Assembly: GCA_016713175.1 (NCBI GenBank) | Contig: JADJPQ010000009.1 | Coordinates: forward strand, 248,001 to 312,000 | Length of the DNA: 64,000 bases | DNA from: Planctomycetota bacterium | Lineage (GTDB): Bacteria > Planctomycetota > UBA1135 > UBA2386 | Direction of reading: 5' to 3' | Part shown: positions 51,809 through 60,152 of the stretch, in pieces | Layout: each line of letters opens with the position of its first letter | Numbering within the stretch: the first letter of the stretch is position 1 | The notes under the pieces: generated by a model | What the model saw: only the letters and a program-made list of their open reading frames with translations | What the model was told of the DNA's origin: nothing | Databases searched by the model: none | Translations under genes and position numbers: made by a program

Positions 51809-53161
51809 GTGCGCGTCCCACCTCGCGTCTCCCAGAGGTCGTTGTTCGACTTCTTGTCGACCACCGGACTGCCGCTGGTGTCCAGCCTGGCGTCGTCCGT
51901 GCGGTTGACCGCTTCGTTGCTCGCGGTTGTCGGCGGTGCCTACGGGGTTTTCGCCTTGTTGTGGTTGCCGGACGGCTGGTGGAACGCGGAACTGCCGTGG
52001 TCAGGCGCGCTGCCTTCCCTCGCGGCCACCCCGTTCTATGTGCTGGCCTGGTCATGCGCTCGGCAGGAACGGATTCAGGCTGCGGGCAAGGCTCTGTTCA
52101 CCGCCCTGTTCCTGCTGTCGATGCTCGCCACCTGGCCGCGGGGCGCATTCTGCCCGGCCTGGTACATGCAGCCGTTCCTCGCCCTGATGGCGACGTGCAG
52201 CCTTGGCGTCGTCCCGGGTCTGTCGGCGACGCTCCTGGTCGTCGCCGCAATGCTCGCCGCCGGGTTCGCGGCGCCGCAAGATGCGCTGTCGAGCGTGCTA
52301 GCGCCGGATCTGTGGACGCACACGCTGAGCCTCGCTGCGGTGACACTCGCTTCCGCGCTGGCGGGGGCGATGCTGCACAAACTGCTGCTGGCGGCGTTGC
52401 TGGCGGCGGAGGCACAGCGACTGGCAAACTACGATTCGCGGCGTGCCCTGCGCTATCGCGAACGGCTGCTGCGACATGCGATGCGGGTCGAGACCGTCGG
52501 CGATCTGGCCGGCATGGTGTCGCACCAGCTGCGCAACACGTTCCAGATCCTGGGCGGTCACGTGGCGTTCGGAATCAGCGGAGATGACGGCGAACGCAAC
52601 CAGCGTCTGTTGGCGATCGGGCGCACCCTCGAGGACTCGCGGCCGCTGCTGGATCAATTGATGACCCTCGCCCACACGGACGAAGGCCGGGCTGAGCCGG
52701 TCGATCTTGGCGAAGTGGTCGAACAGTTCTGCGCGCAGGCGCACCTGGTGATGCCCTCGTCCATTGCGCTGGAACATCGGCGGTCGCCGCAGTCCCTGCC
52801 AGCCTTCCTGAATCCCCGTGGGCTCGAGCACGCGCTATGGAATCTGGTCATCAACGCTCGCCAGGCCATGCCCCACGGGGGACGCATCGTCGTGGCAACG
52901 GCCGCGGATGGTGGCTGCGCGCGAGTCGAGGTCAGCGACAGTGGCACAGGCATTCCGCCCGAGATCCAGAGCCGCATCTTCGACCCCTACTTCACGACGA
53001 AACCTCCCGGTCAAGGAACGGGCCTGGGCCTCGCGGCGGTGACGCGGTTCATGCGTGCGAGCAGTGGTGCCATCCAACTGGAGAGCAGCTCAGAGCAAGG
53101 CACCCGGTTCTCGTTGGCATTTCCGCTGCGCCAGGAACAGACCGAGCGCCAGAGTGCCTGA
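51809..53161 (+). CDS. Membrane sensor histidine kinase
   Basis: This 450-residue kinase has about six membrane helices in residues 30-195 forming the sensor, with no periplasmic domain of note. The kinase core has the phospho-acceptor H-box GMVSHQLRNTFQILGG with His near residue 237, N-box ALWNLVINARQAMP near 346, G1 SDSGTGIPPEI near 382, F-box RIFDPYFTTKPPG near 392 and G2 GQGTGLGLAAV near 404. No receiver domain is fused and no response regulator is adjacent except the upstream AAA+ regulator (49741-51072), with which it could pair. GTG 51809 is used. Confidence 0.92.
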   Translation: MRVPPRVSQRSLFDFLSTTGLPLVSSLASSVRLTASLLAVVGGAYGVFALLWLPDGWWNAELPWSGALPSLAATPFYVLAWSCARQERIQAAGKALFTALFLLSMLATWPRGAFCPAWYMQPFLALMATCSLGVVPGLSATLLVVAAMLAAGFAAPQDALSSVLAPDLWTHTLSLAAVTLASALAGAMLHKLLLAALLAAEAQRLANYDSRRALRYRERLLRHAMRVETVGDLAGMVSHQLRNTFQILGGHVAFGISGDDGERNQRLLAIGRTLEDSRPLLDQLMTLAHTDEGRAEPVDLGEVVEQFCAQAHLVMPSSIALEHRRSPQSLPAFLNPRGLEHALWNLVINARQAMPHGGRIVVATAADGGCARVEVSDSGTGIPPEIQSRIFDPYFTTKPPGQGTGLGLAAVTRFMRASSGAIQLESSSEQGTRFSLAFPLRQEQTERQSA

Positions 53162-53222
53162 AATCGTGATCTCCGGCAGTGGGTGCGGTGAGATCGCGGT
53201 TCCGACGCCGAAGCGGGGTCGA

Positions 53223-53546
53223 TCAGATGGCGATCTGACGGCGCAGTCGGCGGCTGAGAACCTCGGACAGCACCCGCCGCAAATCACCGCGTCCCTTTGT
53301 GTCCAGCCAGCCGCCCGTAGCCTGATCCCAGGCGAAATGCCAAGCCGACGCTCCTTCTGCCAGCCAGATCTGCTGGGCGGCGGTCTGCCGATTCATCACG
53401 CAGACTTTGCCGTCGCCGAACCGGATCTTCAGCACGCCGCTCGACAGGTCGGCTTCGATTTCGTCGGGATCGAAGGCGTCCAGCACGCCCAGAACCTGGA
53501 CCATGGCGTTGTCAGCCCGGTGCAGGAAGTCTGGCTCAAGAGTCAT
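53223..53546 (-). CDS. cyaY: Frataxin-like iron-binding protein CyaY
   Basis: This 107-residue protein matches the frataxin/CyaY fold. The N-terminal helix is DFLHRADNAMVQVLGVLDAF. It continues with acidic residues (DPDEIEADLSSGVLKIRFGD), the NRQTAAQQIWLAEG strand region near 51-64 and the DQATGGWLDTKGRGDLRRVL segment near 73-92. Frataxins regulate Fe-S assembly with IscS-type desulfurases; such a desulfurase is encoded at 20066-21193. ATG 53546 is used because the first helix starts there. It follows the ncRNA terminator on the same strand by about 130 bases. Confidence 0.85.
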   Translation of the reverse strand: MTLEPDFLHRADNAMVQVLGVLDAFDPDEIEADLSSGVLKIRFGDGKVCVMNRQTAAQQIWLAEGASAWHFAWDQATGGWLDTKGRGDLRRVLSEVLSRRLRRQIAI

Positions 53547-53675
53547 CGACGAGTGGATCGACCAGAAGAGCGCTGGTGTCGGCTGCAACAGGGTAGAAAA
53601 CAAGAGCGAAATTCCGGGCAAGGAAGCGACAACCACTGGACAAGATCCAGGCGCCGGACTAGAAGCGGTGTTGCC

Positions 53676-53716
53676 AAAAAAGAGCGGCCGGCGACCCTCT
53701 CCCAGGATCGCCGGCC
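53676..53716 (-). terminator. Rho-independent terminator of the ncRNA
   Basis: On the minus strand GGCCGGCGA (53708-53716) pairs perfectly with TCGCCGGCC (53686-53694) across a 13-base loop and is followed by GCTCTTTTTT (T-run at 53676-53681). This is the clearest intrinsic terminator in the window. Confidence 0.9.
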
Positions 53717-53909
53717 ACAGCTAGGGTCCTGACCGCCAAGTGCCCTCTCGTGCGTCTCGCCTCCCTGCAGAGGCTTCTCGTTCGGCTTCCCGGTCGCCTT
53801 GTCGCTCGTTACCGCTTCCCAACCCTTGCGGGTCCGGTTGCGATCGCGGGCGGAGCAGGCTTACGGGTCACCTGGCGAACTGAGACGCGGGCGGTCAGGA
53901 CCGCTCGTC
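53676..53909 (-). ncRNA. Structured non-coding RNA candidate with its own terminator, class unknown
   Basis: Read on the minus strand, a 13-bp perfect stem GGTCCTGACCGCC (53890-53902) / its complement (53725-53737) encloses 152 bases. Inside it are a 7-bp stem GCGTCTC/GAGACGC (53882-53888/53752-53758), GTTCG/CGAAC (53876-53880/53780-53784), a GCCTC/GAGGC hairpin (53759-53774) and an ACCC-GCAA-GGGT hairpin with a GNRA loop (53822-53833). A TACTGT hexamer (53916-53921) lies about seven bases before the proposed 5' end. An intrinsic terminator ends it. It does not show the conserved motifs of RNase P, tmRNA, SRP or 5S RNA that I know. The size and long closing stem recall 6S RNA, without sequence proof. 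Confidence 0.65.
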
Positions 53910-54053
53910 CCATGCACAGTAGTAGACGCACAAGAGCGTAGAACTTTCCAAGCTAGTGCATTTTTTTTCTGCGTGGCACAGAGTTCGGTTGGTCGGCAAA
54001 CAGGCTGGTCCGACCGAAAGGGAACCGAAGCTGCTGGCGACCGGCTAGTTGCG

Positions 54054-55052
54054 TTAACGCTTGGCGAGTCGATGAGCCCGCTGGACCCAGCCATCCACCA
54101 GATTGGCCACCTGGATGCCCTCGGCATCGGCCTCGAACGCAAGTAGAACGCGATGTCGCAGGGCCGCAACTACGGAGGCTTCGACATCTTGCTGGGTGAC
54201 AGCGGCCCGACCTGACAACAGGGCCCTGGCCTTCGCAGCCAACACGACTGCCTGTCCCGCACGCGCACTTGCGCCATAACGAACGAATCGCTTCGTTCGT
54301 TCGTCGACATCGGATCCATCCGGGTGGGTCGCGTGCACGAGCTCGGCGACAAACCGGACGAGGTGGGACGCGCACAGGACCTGGCGTACCAACAGCTGCA
54401 GCGACAGCAGCTCGGCCGCGGTCAGCATCGGTCGGATCTCAGGCGACGGTTGGCCGGTGGTGGCTTCGAGGATCCGGACCATCGCGTCAACCGACGGCGT
54501 CTTCACTTCGAGCTTGAACAGGAACCGGTCGAGTTGGGCTTCCGGCAGCGGGTAGGTGCCCTCCAGCTCGATCGGATTCTGCGTGGCTACCACGTGAAAC
54601 GGCACCGGTAGGCGATGCGATGTGCCGGCGACGGTGACCGACCCCTCCTGCATCGCCTCCAGCAACGCCGATTGGGTCTTGGGGGTCGCCCGATTGATCT
54701 CGTCGGCGAGCACCAATCCAGCGAAAATCGGGCCCTGCTGGAAACGGAACGAGCGGTGGCCGTCGCGTTCGTCGACGACCAAGGTACCGGTCACATCGCT
54801 CGGCATCAGGTCGGGGGTGAACTGGATGCGGGACCAGTCGAGGCCGAGTCCGCGACCGAGTAGCCGGACCAGCAGGGTCTTGCCAAGGCCCGGCAGGCCT
54901 TCCAGCAGGATGTGCCCGCCCGCAAGCAAGCCGACCAAGAGATCGTCGACGAGCGCTTCCTGGCCGATCAGTTGGGAACACACCGTCTGGCGCAAGCCGT
55001 CCACGCGCCTGAGCAGGTCTTCGGTCGCCTGTTTGAGTCGCGCGCCGTCCAT
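54054..55052 (-). CDS. MoxR-family AAA+ ATPase
   Basis: This 332-residue chaperone-like ATPase has Walker A EGLPGLGKTLLVRLL near residue 52, Walker B LVLADEINRATPKTQSALLE near 112 and ATQNPIELEGTYPLPEAQLD near 158 with the sensor residues typical of MoxR. MoxR genes usually precede DUF58 and von Willebrand genes; here none follows in the same direction, only the ncRNA and CyaY. TATCCT (55063-55068) lies ten bases before ATG 55052. Confidence 0.93.
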   Translation of the reverse strand: MDGARLKQATEDLLRRVDGLRQTVCSQLIGQEALVDDLLVGLLAGGHILLEGLPGLGKTLLVRLLGRGLGLDWSRIQFTPDLMPSDVTGTLVVDERDGHRSFRFQQGPIFAGLVLADEINRATPKTQSALLEAMQEGSVTVAGTSHRLPVPFHVVATQNPIELEGTYPLPEAQLDRFLFKLEVKTPSVDAMVRILEATTGQPSPEIRPMLTAAELLSLQLLVRQVLCASHLVRFVAELVHATHPDGSDVDERTKRFVRYGASARAGQAVVLAAKARALLSGRAAVTQQDVEASVVAALRHRVLLAFEADAEGIQVANLVDGWVQRAHRLAKR

Positions 55053-55062
55053 GGAGACACGC

Positions 55063-55068
55063 AGGATA
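55063..55068 (-). promoter_or_regulatory. Putative -10 element for moxR
   Basis: TATCCT on the minus strand lies ten bases before ATG 55052 without a Shine-Dalgarno. It is the same hexamer as at the pseudouridine synthase gene. Confidence 0.4.
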
Positions 55069-55104
55069 CGTCGACTGCCTTCCCACGGCCACGTCGAGTC
55101 CCGA

Positions 55105-56028
55105 TCAGGCTTCCGGCTGGAAGGCGCGGTGATCGAGGTAGCGCTCGCCTCGATCGGGCAGGATCGCCACGATCATCTTGCCGTTCGATGCCGGTCGCCG
55201 CGCGATGCTGACGGCGGCGGCGATGACCGCGCCACTGGCTGGTCCGACCAGGATCGCCTCGTCACGCGCGAGAACGCGTACTCCCAGCGCGGCTTCCTGA
55301 TCCTCGACGGCGACAACCTCCGTCAGGGCCCTGGCATCGAGGATCTCAGGGACGAACCCGGCACCGATCCCCGGGATGTCGTGTGCCCCGGGCATGTTGC
55401 CGGACAACACCCGGCTGCCGGCGGGCTCGACACCGACGACGGCGACGTCGCGCTCCTCGAAGAACTGGCAACAACCACCGGCCGTGCCGCCGGTGCCCAC
55501 GGGGCAGACCACGATCTGCACTTGGCCGTCAGTGTCTTCCCAGATCTCACGCGCCGTGGTGTCGGCATGCTGCCGGCTGTTGGCGCGGTTGGTGAACGCC
55601 TGCAGGCACAGGGCCCCGGGGGTCTGGCGGGCGATCTGCTCGGCTCGGGCCATCGCGCCGCGCATGCCTTCGACGGCGGGTGTCTGCACGACCTCGGCGC
55701 CGAGCGCGCGCAGGATGTTGCTGCGGTTCTGCGGCAGCCATTCTGGCATCGTCAGCACGACCCGATAGCCGCGCCGGCGCCCGACCATCGCGATCGCGAC
55801 GCCGAGGTCACCACCGCTGCATTCGACGATCGTGCCGCCCTGTTGCAAGAGGCCGCAGCGTTCGGCGTCCTGGATCATCCCGAGCGCGGCGCGGTCCTTG
55901 TTGGAGCCGGATGGGTTGTCCCCTTCCAGCTTGGCCAATACCCGGGTTCCAGGCGGCGACAGCCGGGCCAGTTCGACCAGCGGCGTGCGCCCGATCAGCC
56001 AGGTGACGTCGGCGGCTATGCGACCCAT
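55105..56028 (-). CDS. Cysteine synthase-like PLP enzyme with altered substrate loop
   Basis: This 307-residue fold type II PLP enzyme resembles CysK/CysM. The PLP Lys is in NPSGSNKDRAAL near residue 43 and the phosphate cradle is CPVGTGGTAGG near 171. The substrate-binding loop normally TSGNTG reads VECSGGDLGVAIAM near 68, so two Thr/Ser/Asn contacts are changed. GPASGAV near 266 is also typical. It may use another substrate than O-acetylserine. TACGCT six bases before ATG 56028 suggests a leaderless message. The gene is divergent from the TPR lipoprotein. Confidence 0.82.
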   Translation of the reverse strand: MGRIAADVTWLIGRTPLVELARLSPPGTRVLAKLEGDNPSGSNKDRAALGMIQDAERCGLLQQGGTIVECSGGDLGVAIAMVGRRRGYRVVLTMPEWLPQNRSNILRALGAEVVQTPAVEGMRGAMARAEQIARQTPGALCLQAFTNRANSRQHADTTAREIWEDTDGQVQIVVCPVGTGGTAGGCCQFFEERDVAVVGVEPAGSRVLSGNMPGAHDIPGIGAGFVPEILDARALTEVVAVEDQEAALGVRVLARDEAILVGPASGAVIAAAVSIARRPASNGKMIVAILPDRGERYLDHRAFQPEA

Positions 56029-56034
56029 GTGCGC

Positions 56035-56040
56035 AGCGTA
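56035..56040 (-). promoter_or_regulatory. Putative -10 element for leaderless PLP-enzyme gene
   Basis: TACGCT lies six bases before ATG 56028 on the minus strand, no Shine-Dalgarno. It matches the spacing seen at tatA, bshA and the two exported-protein genes. Confidence 0.45.
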
Positions 56041-56066
56041 GCTTGGACGGAGGGCCGGAGAAGACC

Positions 56067-57236
56067 ATGATTGCTGCCATGGCTCGAACTGCGCGTGGCT
56101 GCGCGCTTCTCGGTGTGGCGTTCCTGGCCGGCTGCACCGGCGTCTCGCCCCGGCCGGAAGACCTGGCGGCGGTGCTGCCGCCGGCGCGGCAAGTGACCGG
56201 CGACGAACGCGCGGCCGTCGAGCGGAACGTGGGGGAGGCTCTGCATGCGTTGGAACTACGTAGGTTCGAGGTTGCCGGTGAGTTTGCGGCCGCAGCGTTG
56301 AGAATCGATCCGGCGTGTGCGCGGGGATACGCGGTACGCGGCATGGTTCGTCGACACCAGGCAAGTGCGATGGTGCCGGCGGATCCGTACACGCTGCATC
56401 GAGCCGACGGCGACACGCAGCTCGCGATGCGGCTGGCGCCGGCCGATGCGACCGTCATGCGTCTCCGCGCCCAGTTCCTCGCGGCATCCGGGCACCTTTC
56501 CGCAGCGGCCGCGGCACTCGAAGCGTGGTTGCTGGCGCACCCGGACGCACCGCTCGACGACTCGGCACCGCTGTACGCACTTGCCGGCGAGTGGCGCTAC
56601 GAACTCGGCGAGGAACGCGCGGCGTTGCCGCACTTGCGCAATGTGGTCGGCCAGCGCGAAGACGCGACGACGTGGTTCCGGATCGGCATGTGCGAACTGC
56701 GGGTCGCGATGGCAGTGGTCGATCCGGCCGCAGCGGCGAACGCGCGTTCGGTTGCTGAGTCGGCGGCCAAGGCGTTCGCCCGCTGCGCCGAGCTTGCGCC
56801 CGGCGATCGCGATGCGCACTACGCGGTCGCGACGGCGCTGGCGCACGCGGCCGAACGCGCTGGTGAACAACGCCGGACCGAAGATCGCGCGGCGCTCTGG
56901 CACAAAGCAGCGCAGCGGCTGCGGGATGCCTCGAGCCGGTTCGCGGACGATCCCGAACCGCTGTTTCGGCTGGGCGTGGTCCTCGAGGCAGTTCGCGATC
57001 GGGAAGCCGCGATCGCCGCTTACGAGCAGGCCCTGCAGCGGCATGGCGAGCATCTCGGCAGCCTGATCAACCTCGCGACAGCGCTGACCGCGGGGCCGAC
57101 GGTGGATGCCGCCGTGCAGCAGCGGGCGCGCTCGCTTCGCGAACGGGCGCTCGCGATCGATGCCCGGCGCGGTGGTCTTGGCAAGCAGGAGCGGCAGCGC
57201 CTCGCCGAGGCGGTCGGGGCGACCGCCGGCCAGTGA
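56067..57236 (+). CDS. TPR-like lipoprotein
   Basis: This 389-residue protein has a lipoprotein signal with lipobox LAGC (GVAFLAGCTG near residues 18-27). The remainder is helical with Ala-rich TPR-like repeats, for example residues 50-100 (ALHALELRRFEVAGEFAAAA), 125-160 and the C-terminal DREAAIAAYEQALQRHGEHL near 320-339. It should be membrane-anchored, facing the periplasm, and a protein-protein scaffold. GGAG about ten bases before ATG 56067 supports the start; ATG 56079 is possible. Confidence 0.75.
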   Translation: MIAAMARTARGCALLGVAFLAGCTGVSPRPEDLAAVLPPARQVTGDERAAVERNVGEALHALELRRFEVAGEFAAAALRIDPACARGYAVRGMVRRHQASAMVPADPYTLHRADGDTQLAMRLAPADATVMRLRAQFLAASGHLSAAAAALEAWLLAHPDAPLDDSAPLYALAGEWRYELGEERAALPHLRNVVGQREDATTWFRIGMCELRVAMAVVDPAAAANARSVAESAAKAFARCAELAPGDRDAHYAVATALAHAAERAGEQRRTEDRAALWHKAAQRLRDASSRFADDPEPLFRLGVVLEAVRDREAAIAAYEQALQRHGEHLGSLINLATALTAGPTVDAAVQQRARSLRERALAIDARRGGLGKQERQRLAEAVGATAGQ

Positions 57237-57249
57237 GCGTCGGCGTCGG

Positions 57250-58023
57250 TCAGGCGCCCATGATGCTGTAGCCGGCGTCGACGTAGAGCGTCTGGCCGGT
57301 GACCCCGGCGGCGAGCGGCGACAGCAGGAACAACGCGGCATTGCCGACATCGCCCTGATCGACGTTGCGCCGCAGCGGCGACTTCTGCGCCATGTTGTCG
57401 AGCAGCGAACTGAAGTCGGCGACACCCATCGCCGACACCGTCTTGATCGGGCCGGCCGAGATCGCGTTGACGCGGATGCCGCGCGGGCCGAGATCGTTCG
57501 CCAGGTACCGGGTGCTGCACTCGAGCGCCGCTTTGGCGACGCCCATCACGTTGTAGTTGGGAACCACTTTCTCGGCGCCGTAGTAGCTCAGGCACACCAT
57601 CGCGCCCTGCCGTCCCTCCATCAGCGGCGCCGCGCCCTTGGCCAGGCCGACCAGGGACCAGGCCGAAACCTGCTGCGCGAGCTGGTAGCCCTCCCAGCTG
57701 GTGTTGACGAAGTTGCCGCCGAGCTCTTCGTGCTTGGCGAACGCGATGCAGTGGACCATGCCGTCGATCGGCCCGAACTCGCGACCGAGCCGGTCATAGA
57801 AGCGGTCGATGTCCCCCGCGACGGTCACGTCGCAGGCACCCAGGAACGTGTCCGCCGGCAGATCGGCGGCCAGCTTGCGCACCGAGCCTTCCATCCGTTC
57901 GTTCTGGTAGTTGAGCGCCAGCTGAGCGCCTTCCCGCTGCAGCGCCTGGGCGATGCCCCAGGCGATCGATCGCTTGTTGGCGACGCCGAAGATCACCACC
58001 TTCTTGCCGGACATCAGTCCCAT
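57250..58023 (-). CDS. fabI: Enoyl-[acyl-carrier-protein] reductase (FabI type)
   Basis: This enzyme catalyses the last reduction in each fatty-acid elongation round, using NADH. It has 257 residues. The family N-terminus is GKKVVIFGVANKRSIAWGIA near 6-25. The catalytic residues are Tyr and Lys in YYGAEKVVPNYNVMGVAKAA near 147-166, the Y-x6-K spacing of FabI. GPIKTVSAMGV near 192 is the substrate-loop region. A GAGG sequence about seven bases before ATG 58023 gives the ribosome-binding site. Gene order offers no operon partner. Confidence 0.95.
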   Translation of the reverse strand: MGLMSGKKVVIFGVANKRSIAWGIAQALQREGAQLALNYQNERMEGSVRKLAADLPADTFLGACDVTVAGDIDRFYDRLGREFGPIDGMVHCIAFAKHEELGGNFVNTSWEGYQLAQQVSAWSLVGLAKGAAPLMEGRQGAMVCLSYYGAEKVVPNYNVMGVAKAALECSTRYLANDLGPRGIRVNAISAGPIKTVSAMGVADFSSLLDNMAQKSPLRRNVDQGDVGNAALFLLSPLAAGVTGQTLYVDAGYSIMGA

Positions 58024-58095
58024 CGTCGGTACCTCGTTGCCTCTGCGTTCACGTTCTTGGATCAGCGCCCACCATAGCTATCTGGGCGGCGGCGT

Positions 58096-59178
58096 TCATC
58101 GGTCTTCCGCGGCGCTGCCGGCACCTGGCAGCGCCAGCCGCGAGAACGCCTTCCTGGCGGTCGTCGTCCATGGCACGTCGGGGTCATGCGGGGCGAACGG
58201 CTGCAGCCGGCCGCGCCTGCGCACGATAGCCGGGTGCACGTGCAGGGTGATCCGATGACGCGTGATCGCGTGGCGGATCACCGCGACCGCCGATTGCACT
58301 TCCGCGGCGCAGCCGAATCGCTGCTGCAGCGCCGGGGTCAGGTCGCCGATCGCGCAGTCCACCAGCGCACCCGGACCGGGCAGGTCGATCTGGCCGCCAT
58401 TGATGCCGCCTTCCGGCAGGCGGTGGCCGAGCACCGCCGGACCGGCGAACGCGACGATTGCCCTGGCCTGCACGTCGACCGGCGCAGGGCGCGGCGGCAG
58501 CACCGGCAGCAACAGCTGTCGCCCCTGATTCTGCGCGACGCAGTCGGCGGCCACCGGACAGCGGTCGCACTCGGCGCGTTTGGGCGTGCAGATCACCGCC
58601 CCGAGTTCCATCAGTGCCTGGTTGAAGTCACCTGGCCTTGCCGCCGGCTGCCAAGCTGCGACCTGTTCGCGGATTGCCTTCCGCGTCGCCGCCGCGCGGA
58701 CACAGTTGCTCAGCCCGCGGTGGCGCGCCAACACCCGATCGACGTTGCCGTCGATTGCCACTTCGCGCTGGCCGAACGCGATCGACGCGATCGCGCCGCG
58801 CGTGTAGTCGCCGATGCCCGGCAGTGCGCCGAGCTGCGCGACCTCGGCCGGCACCGCACCACCATGCACCGCCAAGCACTGCCTGGCACCCTCGCGCAAC
58901 AGCCGCGCCCGACGGTAGTAGCCAAGCCCCCGCCAGGCAGCTTGCAGCTCGTCGTCGCCGGCGGTGGCGAAGTCGGCCGGCCGCGGGTAGCGTTGCAGGA
59001 AGCGCGACCAGGCATCGCGAACCGCCTCGACGCGCGTTTGTTGCAGCATCACTTCGCTGACCCAGATCGCCCACGGATCCGAAGTCTTGCGCCACGGCAG
59101 ATCGCGACGATGGGCGTCGAACCACGCCAACAGCCGGGCGGCGAACGGCGAATCCGCGCTGCCCGCCCGCCGCGTCAA
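58096..59178 (-). CDS. mutY: A/G-specific adenine glycosylase
   Basis: This base-excision enzyme removes adenine opposite 8-oxoguanine. It has 360 residues. HhH-GPD core motifs are SEVMLQQTRVEAV near 41 (catalytic Glu) and LPGIGDYTRGAIASIAFGQR near 119-138, with the catalytic Asp in AIDGNVDRVLAR near 145. The [4Fe-4S] cluster motif CTPKRAECDRCPVAADC (C-x6-C-x2-C-x5-C) is near 200. The C-terminal NUDIX-like domain recognising 8-oxoG is at 235-345. Its ATG overlaps the stop of the upstream CinA-like gene by four bases. Confidence 0.95.
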   Translation of the reverse strand: MTRRAGSADSPFAARLLAWFDAHRRDLPWRKTSDPWAIWVSEVMLQQTRVEAVRDAWSRFLQRYPRPADFATAGDDELQAAWRGLGYYRRARLLREGARQCLAVHGGAVPAEVAQLGALPGIGDYTRGAIASIAFGQREVAIDGNVDRVLARHRGLSNCVRAAATRKAIREQVAAWQPAARPGDFNQALMELGAVICTPKRAECDRCPVAADCVAQNQGRQLLLPVLPPRPAPVDVQARAIVAFAGPAVLGHRLPEGGINGGQIDLPGPGALVDCAIGDLTPALQQRFGCAAEVQSAVAVIRHAITRHRITLHVHPAIVRRRGRLQPFAPHDPDVPWTTTARKAFSRLALPGAGSAAEDR

Positions 59179-60008
59179 TCGCCGATCCGGCCGGCGTCGG
59201 TCGGTCGGCCATGCACCTCGATGCCCAGCGCATCGCGCAGTCCGGCCTCGGCGCGGTCGAGCAGTTCGGACAGCGCCACCGCATCCTCGTTCTCGGACAC
59301 CAGCGTGATCCGGATCGTGCGGCCCTCTTCGGTGCCCTGCACGCGGGTCCGGAACGACACGTGCGGATGCGCCTTGACGATCTCACCGAGCGCCTTGCTG
59401 ATCGCCGATTCATCGTGGCCGTGGTAGTCGACCTGCCGTTCGCTGCGGACCGTGTTCGGGCCCTCGGCGACCATCGCCGGCATCACGTGCAAAGTGAACA
59501 GCCGCTGCATCTCCGCCGGCACGCCGGGCAGCAGGAAGATCGTAGTCGCGCCATGGCGCAACTGGACGGCCGGCGCGGTGCCGATCGGGTTCTCGTGGCA
59601 GATCGAGCCCTTGGGCACGCGTGCCATCCGCGCCCGCTCTTCGGTCAGTTCGGGATCGTCGATCAGGCCCTTGGCATGCATCCTCCGGTAGGAGGAACGC
59701 ACGAACTCGAGTGCCTTGCCGTCGTCGATCAGTGGCAGCCCGGTGGCCTTGCCGGTGATGTTGCGGGCGTTGTCGTCCCAGTTCGGTCCCATGCCGCCGG
59801 TCATCAGCACGAACGCAGGCTTCTGTTCGAGGGCGCAGATCAGCGCGGCGACCATCTCGCTCTCGACGCGGTCGACCACCTGGATGGTGCGGACCCGATA
59901 ACCGACGTCGTCGATCCGGTTGGCGATGAACGCGGCGTTGCGGTCCACGACCGTGCCTTCGAGGATCTCGCGGGAGACGACGATCAGAATGACGCTCTTG
60001 TCGAACAA
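59175..60008 (-). CDS. CinA-like / molybdopterin-binding (MoCF) domain protein
   Basis: This 277-residue protein has a MoaB/Mog-type domain as in CinA N-termini: TGGMGPNWDDNARNITGK near residues 63-80 and LPGVPAEMQRLF near 164. The NENPIGTAP-like segment near 139 also fits. No C-terminal deamidase (pncC) domain follows. CinA-type domains hydrolyse ADP-ribose or NAD-derived compounds in some bacteria; the true substrate is unknown. TTG 60008 follows a GGAGC with five bases between and is the only start that agrees with the domain. It is coupled to mutY. Confidence 0.78.
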   Translation of the reverse strand: MFDKSVILIVVSREILEGTVVDRNAAFIANRIDDVGYRVRTIQVVDRVESEMVAALICALEQKPAFVLMTGGMGPNWDDNARNITGKATGLPLIDDGKALEFVRSSYRRMHAKGLIDDPELTEERARMARVPKGSICHENPIGTAPAVQLRHGATTIFLLPGVPAEMQRLFTLHVMPAMVAEGPNTVRSERQVDYHGHDESAISKALGEIVKAHPHVSFRTRVQGTEEGRTIRITLVSENEDAVALSELLDRAEAGLRDALGIEVHGRPTDAGRIGD

Positions 60009-60152
60009 AGTGGGCTCCTGGCGCGCCGCGGGACTTGACTTGCGGCGTCCGCCGGCCCGCCACGATAGCACCCGCGGAGCATTGTTGAAGGCTGCCGTCC
60101 GGACTCCGAGAATGGCCGTTTTCGACCGCACCCGGCCCGCAGACCCAAGCTC

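Noticed and set aside
53725..53902. Naming the ncRNA a 6S, SRP or RNase P RNA
   Set aside because: Size and closing stem fit 6S loosely, but no conserved sequence supports it, and SRP and RNase P core motifs are absent. Left as unknown class.
53960..53968. T-run at 53961-53968 as a plus-strand terminator
   Set aside because: No GC-rich hairpin precedes it, and no plus-strand gene ends nearby. It may instead be an A-tract upstream of the ncRNA promoter.
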